From Hermatobates lingyangjiaoensis (taxonomy: Eukaryota > Arthropoda > Insecta > Hemiptera > Hermatobatidae): 64,000 nt of DNA. Below the pieces are notes generated by a model. That model was not told where the DNA came from. It made no database searches and saw only the letters and a list, made by a program, of their open reading frames with translations. The stretch is from contig JAPFBL010000166.1 of NCBI GenBank assembly GCA_026182355.1, positions 1,364,001 to 1,428,000 of the forward strand. The letters are read 5' to 3'. Positions 29,310 through 42,944 of this stretch are shown here, piece by piece. The position numbers and the translations under genes were made by a program. Within the stretch, counting starts at the first letter, position 1, and every line of letters starts with the position of its first letter.

Positions 29310-32300
29310 AGGTAACAGAAAATGTCAACTTTTCTGTCACCTTCTTTTTCTTACGTTGTTTGCTCTCTGATGACTTATAACGAAAGGCCTCTCGTCATTT
29401 ATTTCTTTTTTTTTTTATTTTTCCTTGTGGTTTGGACTTCACTGATTGCATCACGTGTTTAATTGTGATTTTTCTGCATATATATCAATTGTAAAATGTT
29501 TAACTTAATTTTGTGTACAATAGTTAATTAAACAAATTTATTTTCTTTTATTTTCCACCCTTCAAATAAATAAAAAGTTTATGTAGTAGTAGTTTCAGGA
29601 ACTAAAATGTTCTCTTTTAAAGAGATAGACACTACCTGTTGGTAATAAATTGTTCTAGTCTATGTGTTATATATATCCTCCTTCCACCATAAAGAGACTG
29701 AGAACCTTAATATCTTATAGCCTTTTATATATGGTTGTTTTTTATAGGTTTTGTATTGATTCCAAAACTTGAGAATAAATATGAAGTAAATAAAAAATAG
29801 CGTTAGTACTTTTACTATAAATCAAGCTAAAAAGCAAGATTAAGTTATTTTTTTCTGAATGCAGTAAACAACAGTTATAAGTGTAAGGAGTTAACTAAAT
29901 GATTCAGAAAAAAATTCCAATTTTAAATATAACATATTTTGAAATTTGTGTATACTAAAATGTACTTTCAATAATAATTTATGTACCAGAAATGCTGTAT
30001 ATTTATTTATTTTTTTAATTGATATTATGTTAATACTCGTATGTGTATTGTTTTTAAACACTCTTATATTTCTAAATTTCCCTTGTTTAAAACAAGTTTG
30101 TATTCCTTTCAAATTACTAAAATATCCAAAAAAAGAAGGGTAAAACCAAAAAAAAGGATTACTTAACGTAGTGTAGAAAATTATAGAAGGTCAAAGATGG
30201 AGACATAAGAGTAAAACTAAACTATGGAAGATGGGTATAAAGTAAAATAGATAAGTTAAAACCTGAATTGTCAAATTTGTGATAATTGATGTATAATAAG
30301 TTCATCTTTTGAAGTTCATGTCGAGTGCATTACGAGTTTCTCCGGTCGTAACTCTCATACATCATTATGTCAGTTTATGTTAAAATGAAACTATCTTGAA
30401 ATAATTTTTTTGTTAAAATATTTTCAATTATGATATTTAAAATATTGTTTATAGACGTGCTATATACTTAAAGAACATAACAATGTCATGGTCCATGCCA
30501 GTAGAAGCGAGTGTAAACACTAATGGGCTATATCCTTAAATCAGCTGATATCGAACTGGTCTTACCATGTACTGCCAAAATTTCAACAAAAATACCAATA
30601 ACAATGTTTTAGTGTAAATCAGACCACATTTTTAAACGTTGAATTGCTGAGATAAATCAACTACACGGAGAAATGTGGAAAAGACGATTAGTCTGGATGG
30701 ATGAATTGAATGAATGCGTAGCTGCTTTGCGAAACATGGACAGTGTTGCCAATATTGTCTTTGAGCCCACAATACACCCGGTCGTGATGTTCTGGGACTG
30801 TAGAAACATGCGGGAATTACCATTCAAAAGTGAGTTAACTCTGCATTCAACTTCCCTGAAAAAGTATCGTTTTCATTTTTTTTCACATAATTTACGATTA
30901 CTACAGTAATAAACTTGTTTTTTCATCATTAGCAGTCTGTATAATAATTCATTAAAACGTGAAGCATATATTATTACATACTAATTAATTCTTAAATAGA
31001 TGACTCTTAAAGCATGTAATGATAACTCAATCATTTCTTATAGATTGAATGTGTGTGATGATAGGTTTTAAACAAAATATTTGAGTATTTCAGTTTTCAA
31101 AGTACAATTCAAAACACCTGGTTACACTGTAGTTCGTATCTGTTAGTCGAGCAGCTCTGCCTTGAAGGTTGTCAAAAGTCCTTTTTATTCATATCTCTCT
31201 ATTAACTGTGAGTCTCATTTCAATATTTTTCTTAAATAAACTCAAATTCAGTTTTGTAATATATTTCCTTCTTTGTTAGAATGGTATCGTCTAAACTCCA
31301 CAGTCTAAACATTTGGAAATTTTAATGATAAAGAAGTGCAATGCGAATATTTGTTATTTTTTATGCAATTAATCTTTTCAGTTCTCAACAGTGACAGATT
31401 AATAAAATAACTGTAAGAAAAAAGCAAGGGGTAAAAGAGAAATAACATTATATCTTCAGAGCAACATTCCTCTTTTGACCTGCATGAAATCTTTCCAGGG
31501 TCAACTTGAATTAAGTTATCAATGAGTATATTTATAGCACAATATTTATCAATCTTCATGGTTTCTTTGATTCATTGATGTTTGCAATTTATTCAACATG
31601 CAATTATTTGGAAACTAATTGAACATTTATTTCATTGTATTAGTGTTAAATTGCCCATTGTGTTAAATAACTACAATAACAAAACTGAATAATCAATACT
31701 AAGGTAAGTACTTATATGGCGTGACTAAAGTGGTCGATACAGCTTTTCAGAGTCCACATGAGTTGTAAATCATTGACTATGTTGGTATAAACTCATGAGG
31801 GGAAAATAATCACACAAAGTTTTATATAAACAGCACATTGTACACCTAGTATACTCGTATTCTCCAGATTACATCAATTGATGTTATACATAGAAATGAT
31901 TATCCTTTTTCTCGGTCAAGTTTGATGTAATGTTAAAAATTATTCTTTTATAAATTCATTCATATATGTATATATTAGTATCTTACCTGCCATTACAGTG
32001 ATATGTAAAGTTGTGTATCAAAAGTATTGTTATATCTAAAAATTTTTCAAGAACATGTGTGTATATAGTATTAAATATTATAATGAAGAGGGAAATAAAT
32101 AACAGATATTTATAACCATTAGTTATTTCAAGTGTTTTACTAAACCTCAACTAACACTTTGTAAACGCTAGGCTTTACAAAGCGTTAGTTATTTCTAACA
32201 AACAGGTTAATATTTAGAAGGAAGTTATCTGGATGTTATCATCATGAAGTAACTAGGCAGCTAGGTCTCAACCAGTGACCTAGACCCAGATCTAGAGGCT

Positions 32301-34150
32301 AAATATCTACGGATCTGAGTCTCACCCAGAACACAGGTCTAGAAGCAAAATATCTGGCCGTTACCCTCATGAAAAAACTGGGCAGCTAGGTCTCTAGACA
32401 CAATGTAGACCTACTCTAGACACTATATATTTGTCTGTCATCCAGCTCTAGTAGCTTGTCATATGGCTCTCCTAAGCCTTAGCTGCTTGGAATAGAGCAC
32501 TAGAATGAAGGTTTGTTTTTTTATTTCGAAGGGAAAAAAAGTGTTGGACTGCATGTTTCAAAAATGGGGATCTTTGAATTACGAAAAATTAATATGAATA
32601 GAAGTGTAGCGAACAAAAATCTGTGGGAAGACACAAAAATTGAGTTCTTTTATTCATTATTTTGTGCATTCAAAAGAATTTTTGTCGAAGTTTTTATAAA
32701 TTCTGGTGATATTGTAACTGTACATGTTTAATAATTTCTCTGAAGATTTTTGTAAAAATGTTGTAAAGGCAATTATAAACGGAAGATATTTTTATCATGA
32801 TGAAATATAAATTGAGGAATACTCGCACTTATAACTATTTTACAAAAATAAAGGAACCATATAATAAAAATACTCCCTCAGGAATGGTAGTTAGATAAAA
32901 AAAAAGTGATTAGTCAGTATTTATTTGAGGTTTTTGAATGAGTGCGTTAACTGTTGGATTCGCTTGCAGTCATTTGAGGTTGTTGCTGCTCTAGGCCAGC
33001 TGTGAGAGTGGTTGCTACCAGTCAGTTAGCAATGCAGTTGGTTTACATAGAATCAGCATTTTTAGCCACCTTCTTCTATCAAGCTTTTTCTCTCTCCCCC
33101 GTCCTCCCATTTCTCCTCAAAACTACGCTGACTTCACGCTATTCAAAACCGCTTTAGAAACATCAACAGATAAAAACCAACAGCTAAATCCCCTGTGATG
33201 AATGCACCGATCTCTGTTCTAGATTTCACCGTTTATCACTACTCCGTAATCAAAAATACTAAAGCCCAATTTCCTTTCTCAATTGATCTTTTGAAATTGC
33301 CAGTGGTGTTTCACTGCCTTACCGTCACACATTTGTAATGGCATAATAGACTTCTATTTTAATGATAAAAAACATAGATAAAACAAAGCATCTTTATGAG
33401 TTCTTAGCACGAAACTATTATTACGGATGATCTAGTTCGACTTAATAGCCTAATTTATATTTATTTAAAAAATCAATAGTTACTAGATTGCAAGCTTTTT
33501 TATTTCAGCACATGAATGAAATTGTCGACTCATTATAGATTCATTATTGTTCGTCTTTTATTCATTTCTGTTTTTACTTTGAATGAATCAGTGAATGGAA
33601 AAGCTTTATAAATTTATTTAAGCCTTTTATTTAAATTTGATACATCATTATAATCACAAACTTATTTTTTTAATAAATATAATAATGACAAAATAAGGTT
33701 AAATGATTACAGGTAATACCTCAAGAATCTTTTTTACACATAACCGAATTTTAGACACTGCAGCAGGGTAAACTATTCTGAAAATGAGCCTACACAACGT
33801 ATAATGTTTGAAATAACATATGACGTATATGTATGTTGAGCATATAATTATAAGAATTATTTTAATTCCAACGAAATAATCTAGTTTCTATATCTGCTTT
33901 ATGTGTTCTACTACAATTTACTATTTTAATCTTTGTTTAACAATTACAAGAGATTAGTCCTCAACAATGTCATATTTCGTTAGAATTGGTGAGTAGTCAT
34001 AGAAAAATAAAAACAAATAAACAATTAATAAAAAATTATACATATATAGAATAAAAATGTTGTCTAATTTAAGGATTAGAGAATAATTATTTTTTTTGTT
34101 AAATAAGTTTCTGTTGCTACTTTCATTCTCCCTGTATATGAATTATAAAA
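29310..34150. other. AT-rich non-coding sequence
   Basis: No supported gene. 30673-30840 is slightly GC-richer with an open frame (MWKRRLVWMDEL ...) that reaches a good splice-donor word, AAAGTGAGT, near 30832. No domain is recognised and no acceptor pairs with it, so it is only a weak exon candidate. 32218-32440 is a diverged two-copy tandem repeat of ~120 bp (shared GGCAGCTAGGTCTC). Confidence 0.4.
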
Positions 34151-34416
34151 AATGAAATATTAAATTTTGATCGAAATTTCCGAAATTGAGTTTTTAACGG
34201 AAATATACGTTTCCTGCTCCCCTGAAGGCAATAAAATATTTTTGAATTGGTCCATCCATATGTATGTGCATAGCCAGAATATCTCAAACATAAAAAAAGG
34301 AGTTACAATTACCGAATTTTGTTTTAAGCTCCTGCCATCCGTGAAAAGGAACAGCAACGCTCAGTTTCCTATTTTACTGTCAAATATCAATAAAGTAACT
34401 GTCGAATTCAAGTATT

Positions 34417-35135
34417 TTTTACTTTACTATAAGTAAAGTATAGTGATCGTGAAAAAACTCGATCTCGAGATTTTGACGGAATTACATGTTTTGAGGTCCC
34501 AGAAGTCGTTTTATGACGTTTTTACGATGATGTCTGTGTGTGTGTGGGTGGGTGGGTGAGTGTGTTAGCATTGCTTGTTACCACGCTACGGTCCAGAATC
34601 TTTGATGGACAAGTTGATATTTTACACAAAAATGAGCCCCATAAAGACGAAGATCCCTATTGTTTGGGAAGAATTATGCATGATGGGAAAGTCAGTTTTT
34701 TTGCCAAAAACCGTTTTTTTTAAAACATTTATTTCTCCTAAACTGATAACCCTAGAGTTTTGAAATTTTGACATTATTTTTGGGGTTACAAATGGAACAA
34801 ACGAAAAATATATTCAGAATTTTAAAACGTCGGGAAATATTTTTTTTCAATAAAATGTAAAAATTTTGACTTATAATTCAATCTCAAACCTTGTGAGAGC
34901 GATACAAGCCATACTCATTGACGGACAAGAATGAAACTATGCCTATAAATAGAACAGTGTGTGTAGAATGAGTTGAGATATTTTTTTTCAAAATTACATT
35001 CGCTAATGGGGCGTTACAGTACGATTTCTGTTTTCAGAAAATGTTTTTTTGACGCTAAACGGCTGATTAAAAAATAATGAAAATTTGACCAAAAATGGAA
35101 CAAAAAATTAGCAATTCATAAAAAAAAAATCATGA
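34417..35135 (+). repeat. ~700-bp dispersed repeat, copy 1
   Basis: Opens with the near-palindrome ACTTTACTATAAGTAAAGT, then GATCGTGAAAAAA, GATTTTGACGGAATTA, a GTGT/GGGTG simple repeat (34530-34565), and a region with GAATCTTTGATGGA and ATTATGCATGA. It ends around GACGCTAAACGGCTGATT. Other copies: 49700-50400 (minus), 61299-61590 (5' part) and 63285-63900 (interrupted). No coding capacity; class unknown. Confidence 0.8.
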
Positions 35136-35139
35136 AGTT

Positions 35140-38100
35140 TCAGTTACGGAAAAGAGCAATAACGATATAAAAACTCTTTGTTTATCCTAGACTAAGAGAT
35201 CACCTGCTATACTTGTCGAATTTTTTGTATTTTTTTACATTGTTTACATTGACTTAGAAATTTTTTGAGCGATTCCACTGAGATAAAATTGATATTTATA
35301 AAGGAACAATTTAAATTGTTTATTGACTTATATGAGATGTAAGAGGAATAATTTTGTTACATGTAAAAAAATCACCGCCAATAAACATAAATAAATTACC
35401 TTTGTCTTCCATGGCATGATGGATTTGTCTCATAAAATGCTTTAATAAATCAATATATTGCACTCTTGAGCAAAACTTAATATCAGTTACAATTAGATTA
35501 TAATTGTGAATGTTGTACCTTTCCATGATATTGAAATGTAATGAATGGACTCTTTCCTCAAGAAAGAGGACTTATGTTTGTTGAGAAATATCCAGTTTTT
35601 TTTTACAATTCTAGTCTAATAGTTCATATTTATTATTTTCAAAAATTAGAAGCTCCCAACTATAAAAGATTTAAATTATATTGAATAGCTGGCTTTGCTC
35701 CGATTTGAGTATGTAAACTGACTAATTACTAATATATTTTTTCTCAATATACATTCATAGCAAACTTATAACAGAGTACAGAAGGCAGGAAAAGGATAAC
35801 ACTCACTCAGAAAAAATTCGTATATATGATATTTGACAAAGGGGAAGGAAAATGATCTTATTAAATACTAAGAAGCCATAAAATTCCCAGTATAATAATT
35901 CTATAAAAGACCGAAAATGTAAAAGATAATTCAAAATTGAAATCTTTTGTTTAGAGATTAATAAATGTAATTATCGTACATCTTTAATTATAATTCATCT
36001 TAAAGAAACATTTTTTCTTCGATTTTTATGATGTTTTTCAGAGAAAGTAAGGGTATTTTCCTGTTTTAAATTTGAAAATTTTACTTTAATATTCAATGTA
36101 GAAGGATGTCAAGTAAACGATGTAGGAAATCTACTGGCTATTTGAACAATAGCCATGTTCTCTTGTAGGATAATATTTCGTTTCAAGAAATGGTCACATT
36201 GGTTTTTCAAAAATGTTATTACTGCTGTAGTTATACTAATGAAATTAGTTGCAAATAATAAATTATTTGTGATGTACAAAAATAAGCTTATAAATTGATA
36301 TGTCCTTCAATCACTATCTGTACTACCTCACGAATGCAATGCTAATAATTATATCCCATTTAGATATTTATGTTATGCTTAAATGAGACGTTATGTTTTA
36401 TATACTCAAGAAATTGGACATTAAGTTACTTATAGTAAAGTAGAGTGTAGGCCACTCCAGATTTTTTGTATTTGTTACGCGGGACCTTTTTTGTACACAG
36501 CAATTTGCTTTTATAATATATATTTAAGTCATGTTGAATAAATTTTATTATGAAATTAATAAAAAAAAATCAATATAGTATTACGTTCTCTTCAAAGGAA
36601 AATACCGGGAGTGAGGTAGAAATCTTGGGGTATGGGGAACCCCAATTCAGACAACTGGTTTAAAGGTTTTTTTTTTTGTTCAACGACAGTAAATCCAAAA
36701 AAAAACTCTTGTAGTTGTTCACTTCATCAACGTTTGGTTTAAGTACCCATACAAACTTTTCCATTCATATTTCTACTTTAAGATTTTAAACTGCTCTTTA
36801 CAAATACCAGTTTTTTTTTTAAAGGTATCAGAGTTCTATTGGTTTAAGTTTTCATTAGAAGTAAAACGAAAATATGAAAAAAAAACCTAGAATGTTCTCC
36901 GTTTTATTTAACAGTGTTTGCTGGTCTAAAAAAGTTAGTATGACAATTTAATTTGCATAAATGTGAAAAGAGGAAGAGAGTAGAAGGTAACAAGCAGTTA
37001 GAGAGTGAACAATATCAAGGAGACAAGGTTACATTGAAGCAAGCCATTGTAGGCACCTGTCAACCTAACCTACCTCTGCCTTCATAATAGTCGTACTGAT
37101 AACGCCCTCTCAAAGCAACACTGCTATTTCTGACTTCCTTATCATCCCCCTTCAAATATCACTTTTAATCCTAAAATATCAACATTCTCCTCCAACCTAC
37201 AGTTCTTTAATCTTTCCCTGTTGTCCGAAGTCAATCCCATTTATAATACATAATTTGTTTTCAGACAAATGTATCTCAAAAGTTTATCTCTCTTATAAAA
37301 ATAACCATTTGCCCTCACTTTGTCCTTTCATCGTTTAATCTCTACAAATGTAATTTTCTGTTTAAAATTAGTATAGTAAATATAAAATTACTGGGAAATT
37401 TTTATTATAGAGTAATTGTAAAATTATGGGCCATTGAATTAAAAGTGGTCTAATATCATTGATAATGTAGGAATATCTCTTAATCATAGTCTATTAATAT
37501 GAATCAAAAATAGATGTGAATTAGGAATTTCACAAATTATAATCAATGAGTTTTCTATTTGAATACTTTGAAAATGTATGTTTTTATCATATATCATAAA
37601 TGAACGAAAGGAAAAAAAGCAAATTGTTGGACAACCAAAATCAATACAGACTAGTAGAGTATCAGGGCCAAGACGATTTGCTTACCCCGAGTGCGGTAGT
37701 CACAACATGGACAATTGTGTGACAGCAATTAGGCAAGAAAAGGTGAACAAATGCCAGTAAAAAGTAACTGCCAACAATGAATTGCGAATTTTCAGCAATG
37801 AGATAATTATAACAGTTATAATTGGATAATTATAACAATTATCTTCTCTTTAGATTGACAGAAACAAAATTATAATTGCTTGACCAATTGGTTTCAACAT
37901 ACTCTCCAGTGTTATTGGCATGTATTTTTATATATTATAAAAGATTCACGAAAAGAAAGTCAATTGAACCTAATGGAGTGAGAGAAAATATATTTTAATG
38001 TGATGGTTAGTGAAACACTCGAATTCTTCAGATTACTGTCGAAACATAATAAAAACATTCTTTCAGTATTCTAAGGAATATTTGCACTGAACACTTAAAC

Positions 38101-39590
38101 AGTTTAGCTTAACATCACGACAGATAAAAATGACAAAGCTTCAAATCACTGTTAAATCGCCGAAATAATAACTTTGTCCTTGTACTTATCACATGAAAAA
38201 TCGACAGGCTAAAGATTTGATTCAATTTATCAGAAATTTAAGATATTGTTGCCGGCATTCTGTGGACAGCCTGTAATAAGAACTTTTCAGTGTAATGCAA
38301 ATGATTGACTTTAAAGAGTGCATACGTTCTTATACATACTACTGGCTTCACCTTCGCCTGATGGTAACACTGGATAACGTATCTAGGTGTGATCCATACC
38401 ACTTGTATGCCCAAATAAACCAGCGATAATTTCTGAAGTTGACATTGCAGTGCCCACATAGTTATTAGTATATCTTGGGAAAACGTTTTCAGTTATTTTA
38501 TACTAATAAAAATTTTCAAGTTTCTAACACATGATATACTATAATTTCCATATTATTGACATTTCACACGTATATTCTGAATGCTGACATCATTAAAAAA
38601 AGAAAAAAATAATTTCTTTAATAAATGTTATTTCATTAATTTGCTATGCCTTAATATAAGAATATCTATATATACTTATTTAAAAAGTAACCCCATGAAA
38701 CTCATTATGTCTCCAACATTAAAAAATTTTCACTTGAAAAGCTATTTTTTAATATAAAGTTTATTTCATACAAGAATTCACTGAAATTTATTAAAATAGC
38801 GAGATTTTTCTTGGCAGTGATTTAATTTTACTTTTACAAAGAAAGATTCAATATTGCTTTCATTTTTTATATTATGGTTTATAATGTATAAAAGTCATTC
38901 GCCGACCATTTTACTGGAATCTATAATTGGTTTTCTGGGTTGTAAAATGCTGAGAAGAACGTCATAAAACAGTTATAATTTTGGTTAGTTGATAGATAAT
39001 TGAACTTCACCTTGCCAGAATGATGTTTTGCGAAAGTGTTATTTTAATTCAGATGAGAATAACAAACCTATCTCAAAATACTAGTCACTACTATTGACGC
39101 ATTACTTAAGTCAAACAGCAACCCTCGGTTCTGCAATTATTGTCTTTTAGCTACGTATAGTGAATACACTATTATTATCATTGGTTCAGTTGTTGACCAA
39201 AACCAAACAAACGACCTGCATTCCAATTAAACTGATTACGTTCATTTCATAACTCCCTCCAAACAATATATGCATATATTTGACTGATTGATAACTTCAT
39301 TGTTTATTTATTATAGAACTTAGATCAAGTTATGAAACAGTAGCAGTCCCAAAAGCATACACACAGAGGTAGTACATTGGTTCTTTGAAATAACCACACA
39401 ATTTGCATTAGACATTGGAAGTCCTAAATTTTTCCTAACTCAAGAGTATTTAGAGTAGGATACCTGACATCGTAGATATTCGGGTACTAGAACGGGTAGT
39501 TCTAGTTGTAGTTTTCATGATCAAGTATAAGTTTTTTGCTACACGTGGGAATATGAAGAACTCTTATATATAGTTTTAAGTTATTAAGTA
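35140..39590. other. AT-rich non-coding sequence
   Basis: No gene seen. TTACTTATAGTAAAGTAGAGTG at 36426-36446 resembles the palindromic end of the ~700-bp repeat and recurs at 62027-62046, so it may be a solitary end of that family. Confidence 0.4.
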
Positions 39591-39594
39591 TCAG

Positions 39595-39882
39595 TTAACA
39601 CTAGAAAGACTGGAAATTAGTACATACTTATATTGCCTCCAAAGCAGTCAAAATGACTGCATTGTGAAAGAATAAATAATGTTTAAAGAAATTCGTTAAA
39701 AATTAATTTTTATTATTTTTTATATTATTTAGTGTCATAAAACAAGTTATTAGTAAGTATTAACAATAAAAAAATGACTTCCCTTGGAAAATTCCAAGAA
39801 TCTGTGTCATTGTATACGCAATATTATTCTAATTGAAATCGAAAAACAGTCAAAATGACTTCCTTAGGCAATCTATTGTTAA
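39595..39882. mobile_element. piggyBac-like MITE with TTAA ends
   Basis: TTAA (39595-39598) precedes CACTAGA, and CTATTG precedes TTAA (39879-39882) on the other side, giving inverted ends CACTAGA / CAATAGA. Inside each end lies a matching subterminal word: CAGTCAAAATGACTGC near 39646 and CAGTCAAAATGACTTCC near 39847. The ~280-bp length, TTAA duplication and CACTAGA-type terminus fit non-autonomous piggyBac elements. The ends are imperfect, so it is old. Confidence 0.5.
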
Positions 39883-42277
39883 TGACCTCTTATTTATTGT
39901 CGTATTGTAAGGGCTGATCTGATACTGTCACCTAAGTCTTGAAGCGCTATGTTGTACCGTGCACACCAGACTTCGCCTGGTCACCTCGGGCACTTTGTAT
40001 AGTGCATTTTGTAAAGTACTATATGTACTTTATATAGTACATTATATATTGAAATTATTTTTTTATTGAGAAATTAAAGAAGGTTTAATGAAATTAAACT
40101 ACAACCCCAGTATTGCGAGTGCCTCAGGATAGCTAAAGTAAATAATATCGGAGAAGACTACTAAGATGTGCATCCACTAAGAAAAAAAAAGTGCCCCTAT
40201 TTTGATATCTGAAACTTCTTAAACTAATTTCATAATTGAAGCTAATACTAGCAATAATAATTTAAACATTCTCTTGTTGATGTACAATTAGAATTATTAA
40301 CATCTCTGTTTAATCTATGTTATTTGAAAGACAGTTGAAACCTAATTGGAATCAATGAACGAAAGGCTTATTTCACAGTATTTCAGATTACGTGATTTTC
40401 ACTGGATTTATGTAAACAAATTTTGCCAATAAAACCCTTCCGAACTGAAATTTCTAACTCCGAACCTCTATACACTCTAAAGAGTTGAAAAAAAAATCTT
40501 TATTTGTTCATTTATTTTTAAAACAAATTAAGAAGAAAAGTCAAATAGGGAAAGTTAATCGTCAAACACGATTAACTAAAACCTTTTGAAGTTAATGACC
40601 TATTTAAGGTCAGACTGTGTTTGAGTAAATCTAGACTAAGGACATCTAAGCAGTTTTGTTTAATGAGATGTGAAATTGGCGTTGAAAACAGTTTAATTGA
40701 ATGGGCCACTTTTAGTCTGTCTAGAGGCTCTTGAGAGGGTTGGGCATTGACTATTCCTTTGCGAAATCAGGTCATACCGAACCTTTTACAACAAAATCCT
40801 TATTCAGTAGACTTAACAACTATACTCAAAGTAGAAGATTGCGTCTTTTACATTTATCATTTGTGACTTCACATAACCTGATTTATAAATAAGTAAGGAA
40901 AGTGTATTGTTATTAATGTGGATTATATTGTTGTATTTTTCGAGTAAGATAAATATTTAATTTTTAAGATAAACAAATTATGTAAACAAATAAACGTATA
41001 ATTTATTTGAGGAGTATCGTCTAAATTTTTTCTTTCAAGATTTATAAAACAAAGAAAGGAAAAAATAATTTTTATTTTCGTTTAAATTAAATTCCTTCAT
41101 AACTATTAAAAGAAATAATAACTTCCGTTGAGTGATGGGTGAAATAAAATGTATACAAACAACAGGTGGAGACTGATAAGTATTATATCTTCCTTTAAAG
41201 TTACCTTTTGACCTTGAAGTAATTTGACATACCTAAAATATTCTCAGAGTCGACCTGAATTAACATGTTAAGATGCGTCAAGATTGTTAAAACGATTTGG
41301 GAACAGTTTGGCAAGTCAGGACTTCCTCAGTTAAAGTTCTTAGAGTTAGGTATTTAGATGTAGATAACAGTGTTTCATAATCAATTTTAATTTTTGCAAC
41401 TGTTGAATTGAAGTTTTTAAAACGTAATAAATCAAGAATCACTCGAACAATAATAATTTTATACCAGTAATTCTCGCAGATTTTGTATCGTAGTCAACAT
41501 CGTAACGCATCTATTTTATATATTTCGTGACTAAATGATTTAAAAAATAAACAATATTTTTCCCGAATGGTTTGTAATAAAACGAATACTTATTTTATTT
41601 GCCCCAAAGAACCCTGTAAACATCTTTCAGGGTCTTAAATTCCTGGGGATTCCGTTTTAATATAGTCGACTCTTCACATTGGTAGTTTTTTGTTACTAAA
41701 ATATTGTTTCGTTTTATGTTAATGTATTAAGGTTTAAGATGAATCAAGTTTTGTTATACCTTTATATAACTTTATAATTTTGTCATACCTTTATGTGCCA
41801 TAGCACAAACTTAGAGTTATTTTTTATAATAGCTTTAATGAGATTAAAATTATTTTTAAATGATTTAATCCATATCATTTAAAAGGTAAACAAATAAAAG
41901 GCAAAAGATCTCTTCTTTTGATTAGGCTTAAGAGTCCATTGGCTACCTACTCAAGTGGGTTTATTTCTACTTACTTAATAAAAAGGTTGATGTTTCACTT
42001 GTATACGATTCATGATATTATTTTATTAATTTATTTGCTTTATGTAAGGGTTTGATGTACAATACCATAACAAGATACCTGTCCCAAGATAATTTTGACT
42101 TGACCTGCTTCTCTTATCAGTTAACTTATCAAGTCCTGCGGAACCTGGCTATCTCTAGCCCTATAAATTAAATACCTAGTACGAGTTCTTCAGTCATCGG
42201 TTATGTCGTGAAAAATAATATATTATTAGTAATAGTAATAACAGCTTGTTTAAAAGGATGTTTGTCTTTTTTTTTAG
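39883..42277 (+). other. Non-coding sequence upstream of the first Ig exon (presumed intron)
   Basis: No exon found. The last bases form a strong polypyrimidine tract and AG (CTTTTTTTTTAG, ending 42277). The missing upstream exon must end in phase 1. Confidence 0.6.
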
Positions 42278-42452
42278 GGAGGACGTGGGGCATGGAGCCC
42301 AGTCTGGAGATCCTGCCCTCCCAGTCAGTGTTGACCAAGCCTGTGGGACAGTCGGTGCTGTTCACCTGCAAGACTAGGGTCGACGATCCTAACCTCATCT
42401 CGCACTTCCAGTGGCTTGATATCCGCAACAGAACCATAGACAAGAACAACAA
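42278..42452 (+). CDS. Fas2: Fasciclin 2-like exon, first half of an Ig domain
   Basis: Encodes the A-C' half of an extracellular immunoglobulin domain of a cell-adhesion protein that mediates homophilic contacts between axons and epithelial cells. It begins after a polypyrimidine tract and AG in phase 1 and ends at AA|GTCAGT in phase 2. The frame gives PSLEILPSQSVLTKPVGQ, the B-strand Cys (codon 42367-42369, FTCKT), and the core Trp (42412-42414, QWLD). An N-glycosylation sequon Asn-Arg-Thr lies at 42427-42435. The pattern LEI-P-(x)n-KPVG-(x)n-TC, and RN-TI after the Trp, match the first Ig domain of insect Fasciclin 2 as I remember it. The other end of the domain is on 58357-58517. Another Ig-family adhesion gene is possible but less likely. 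Confidence 0.85.
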
Positions 42453-42944
42453 GTCAGTAACATTATTGTAAACTATTTACTTATAAACTATTACTTACTG
42501 CCTTATTACTAGCTCTGAACAAGCTACTAAAGAAATTATATTATTTAAGGTGATTTTGAAATGTATAAAATAAACTAACTACATTTATGCAGTTCTGATT
42601 CCCTCGGGATATTTGGGCAAAGTTTAATAAATCTCGAACATCATTTAATTTAATTTGAATATTTTACTATAAGATTTGTATAAATTATTGTGTAATGACT
42701 TTCGCAGATTCAGATGTTTACGCTATGGAAAAAGTTCTTCATATAGAGTAGGTAATAATTAAGTCTGATTTTATTAGACTTGACACACAGCGAAGACGGT
42801 CGTTAAAATAATTGAAAATAGCACCAAAAATATGAGCTGTTGGAAAAAGTCGTCCTTATGACGTCAATACACAACTGACGTATTAGTAGTGTATGCTATA
42901 AAACAAACACTACTGAGTACGTGTAGGATGGTCATGTACTCTAC

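Noticed and set aside
42208..42277. In-frame hydrophobic stretch directly before the Ig exon, resembling a signal peptide
   Set aside because: It begins with GTG rather than ATG, and it ends in a strong polypyrimidine tract and AG that mark an intron acceptor. The hydrophobic residues come from the T-rich intron sequence.
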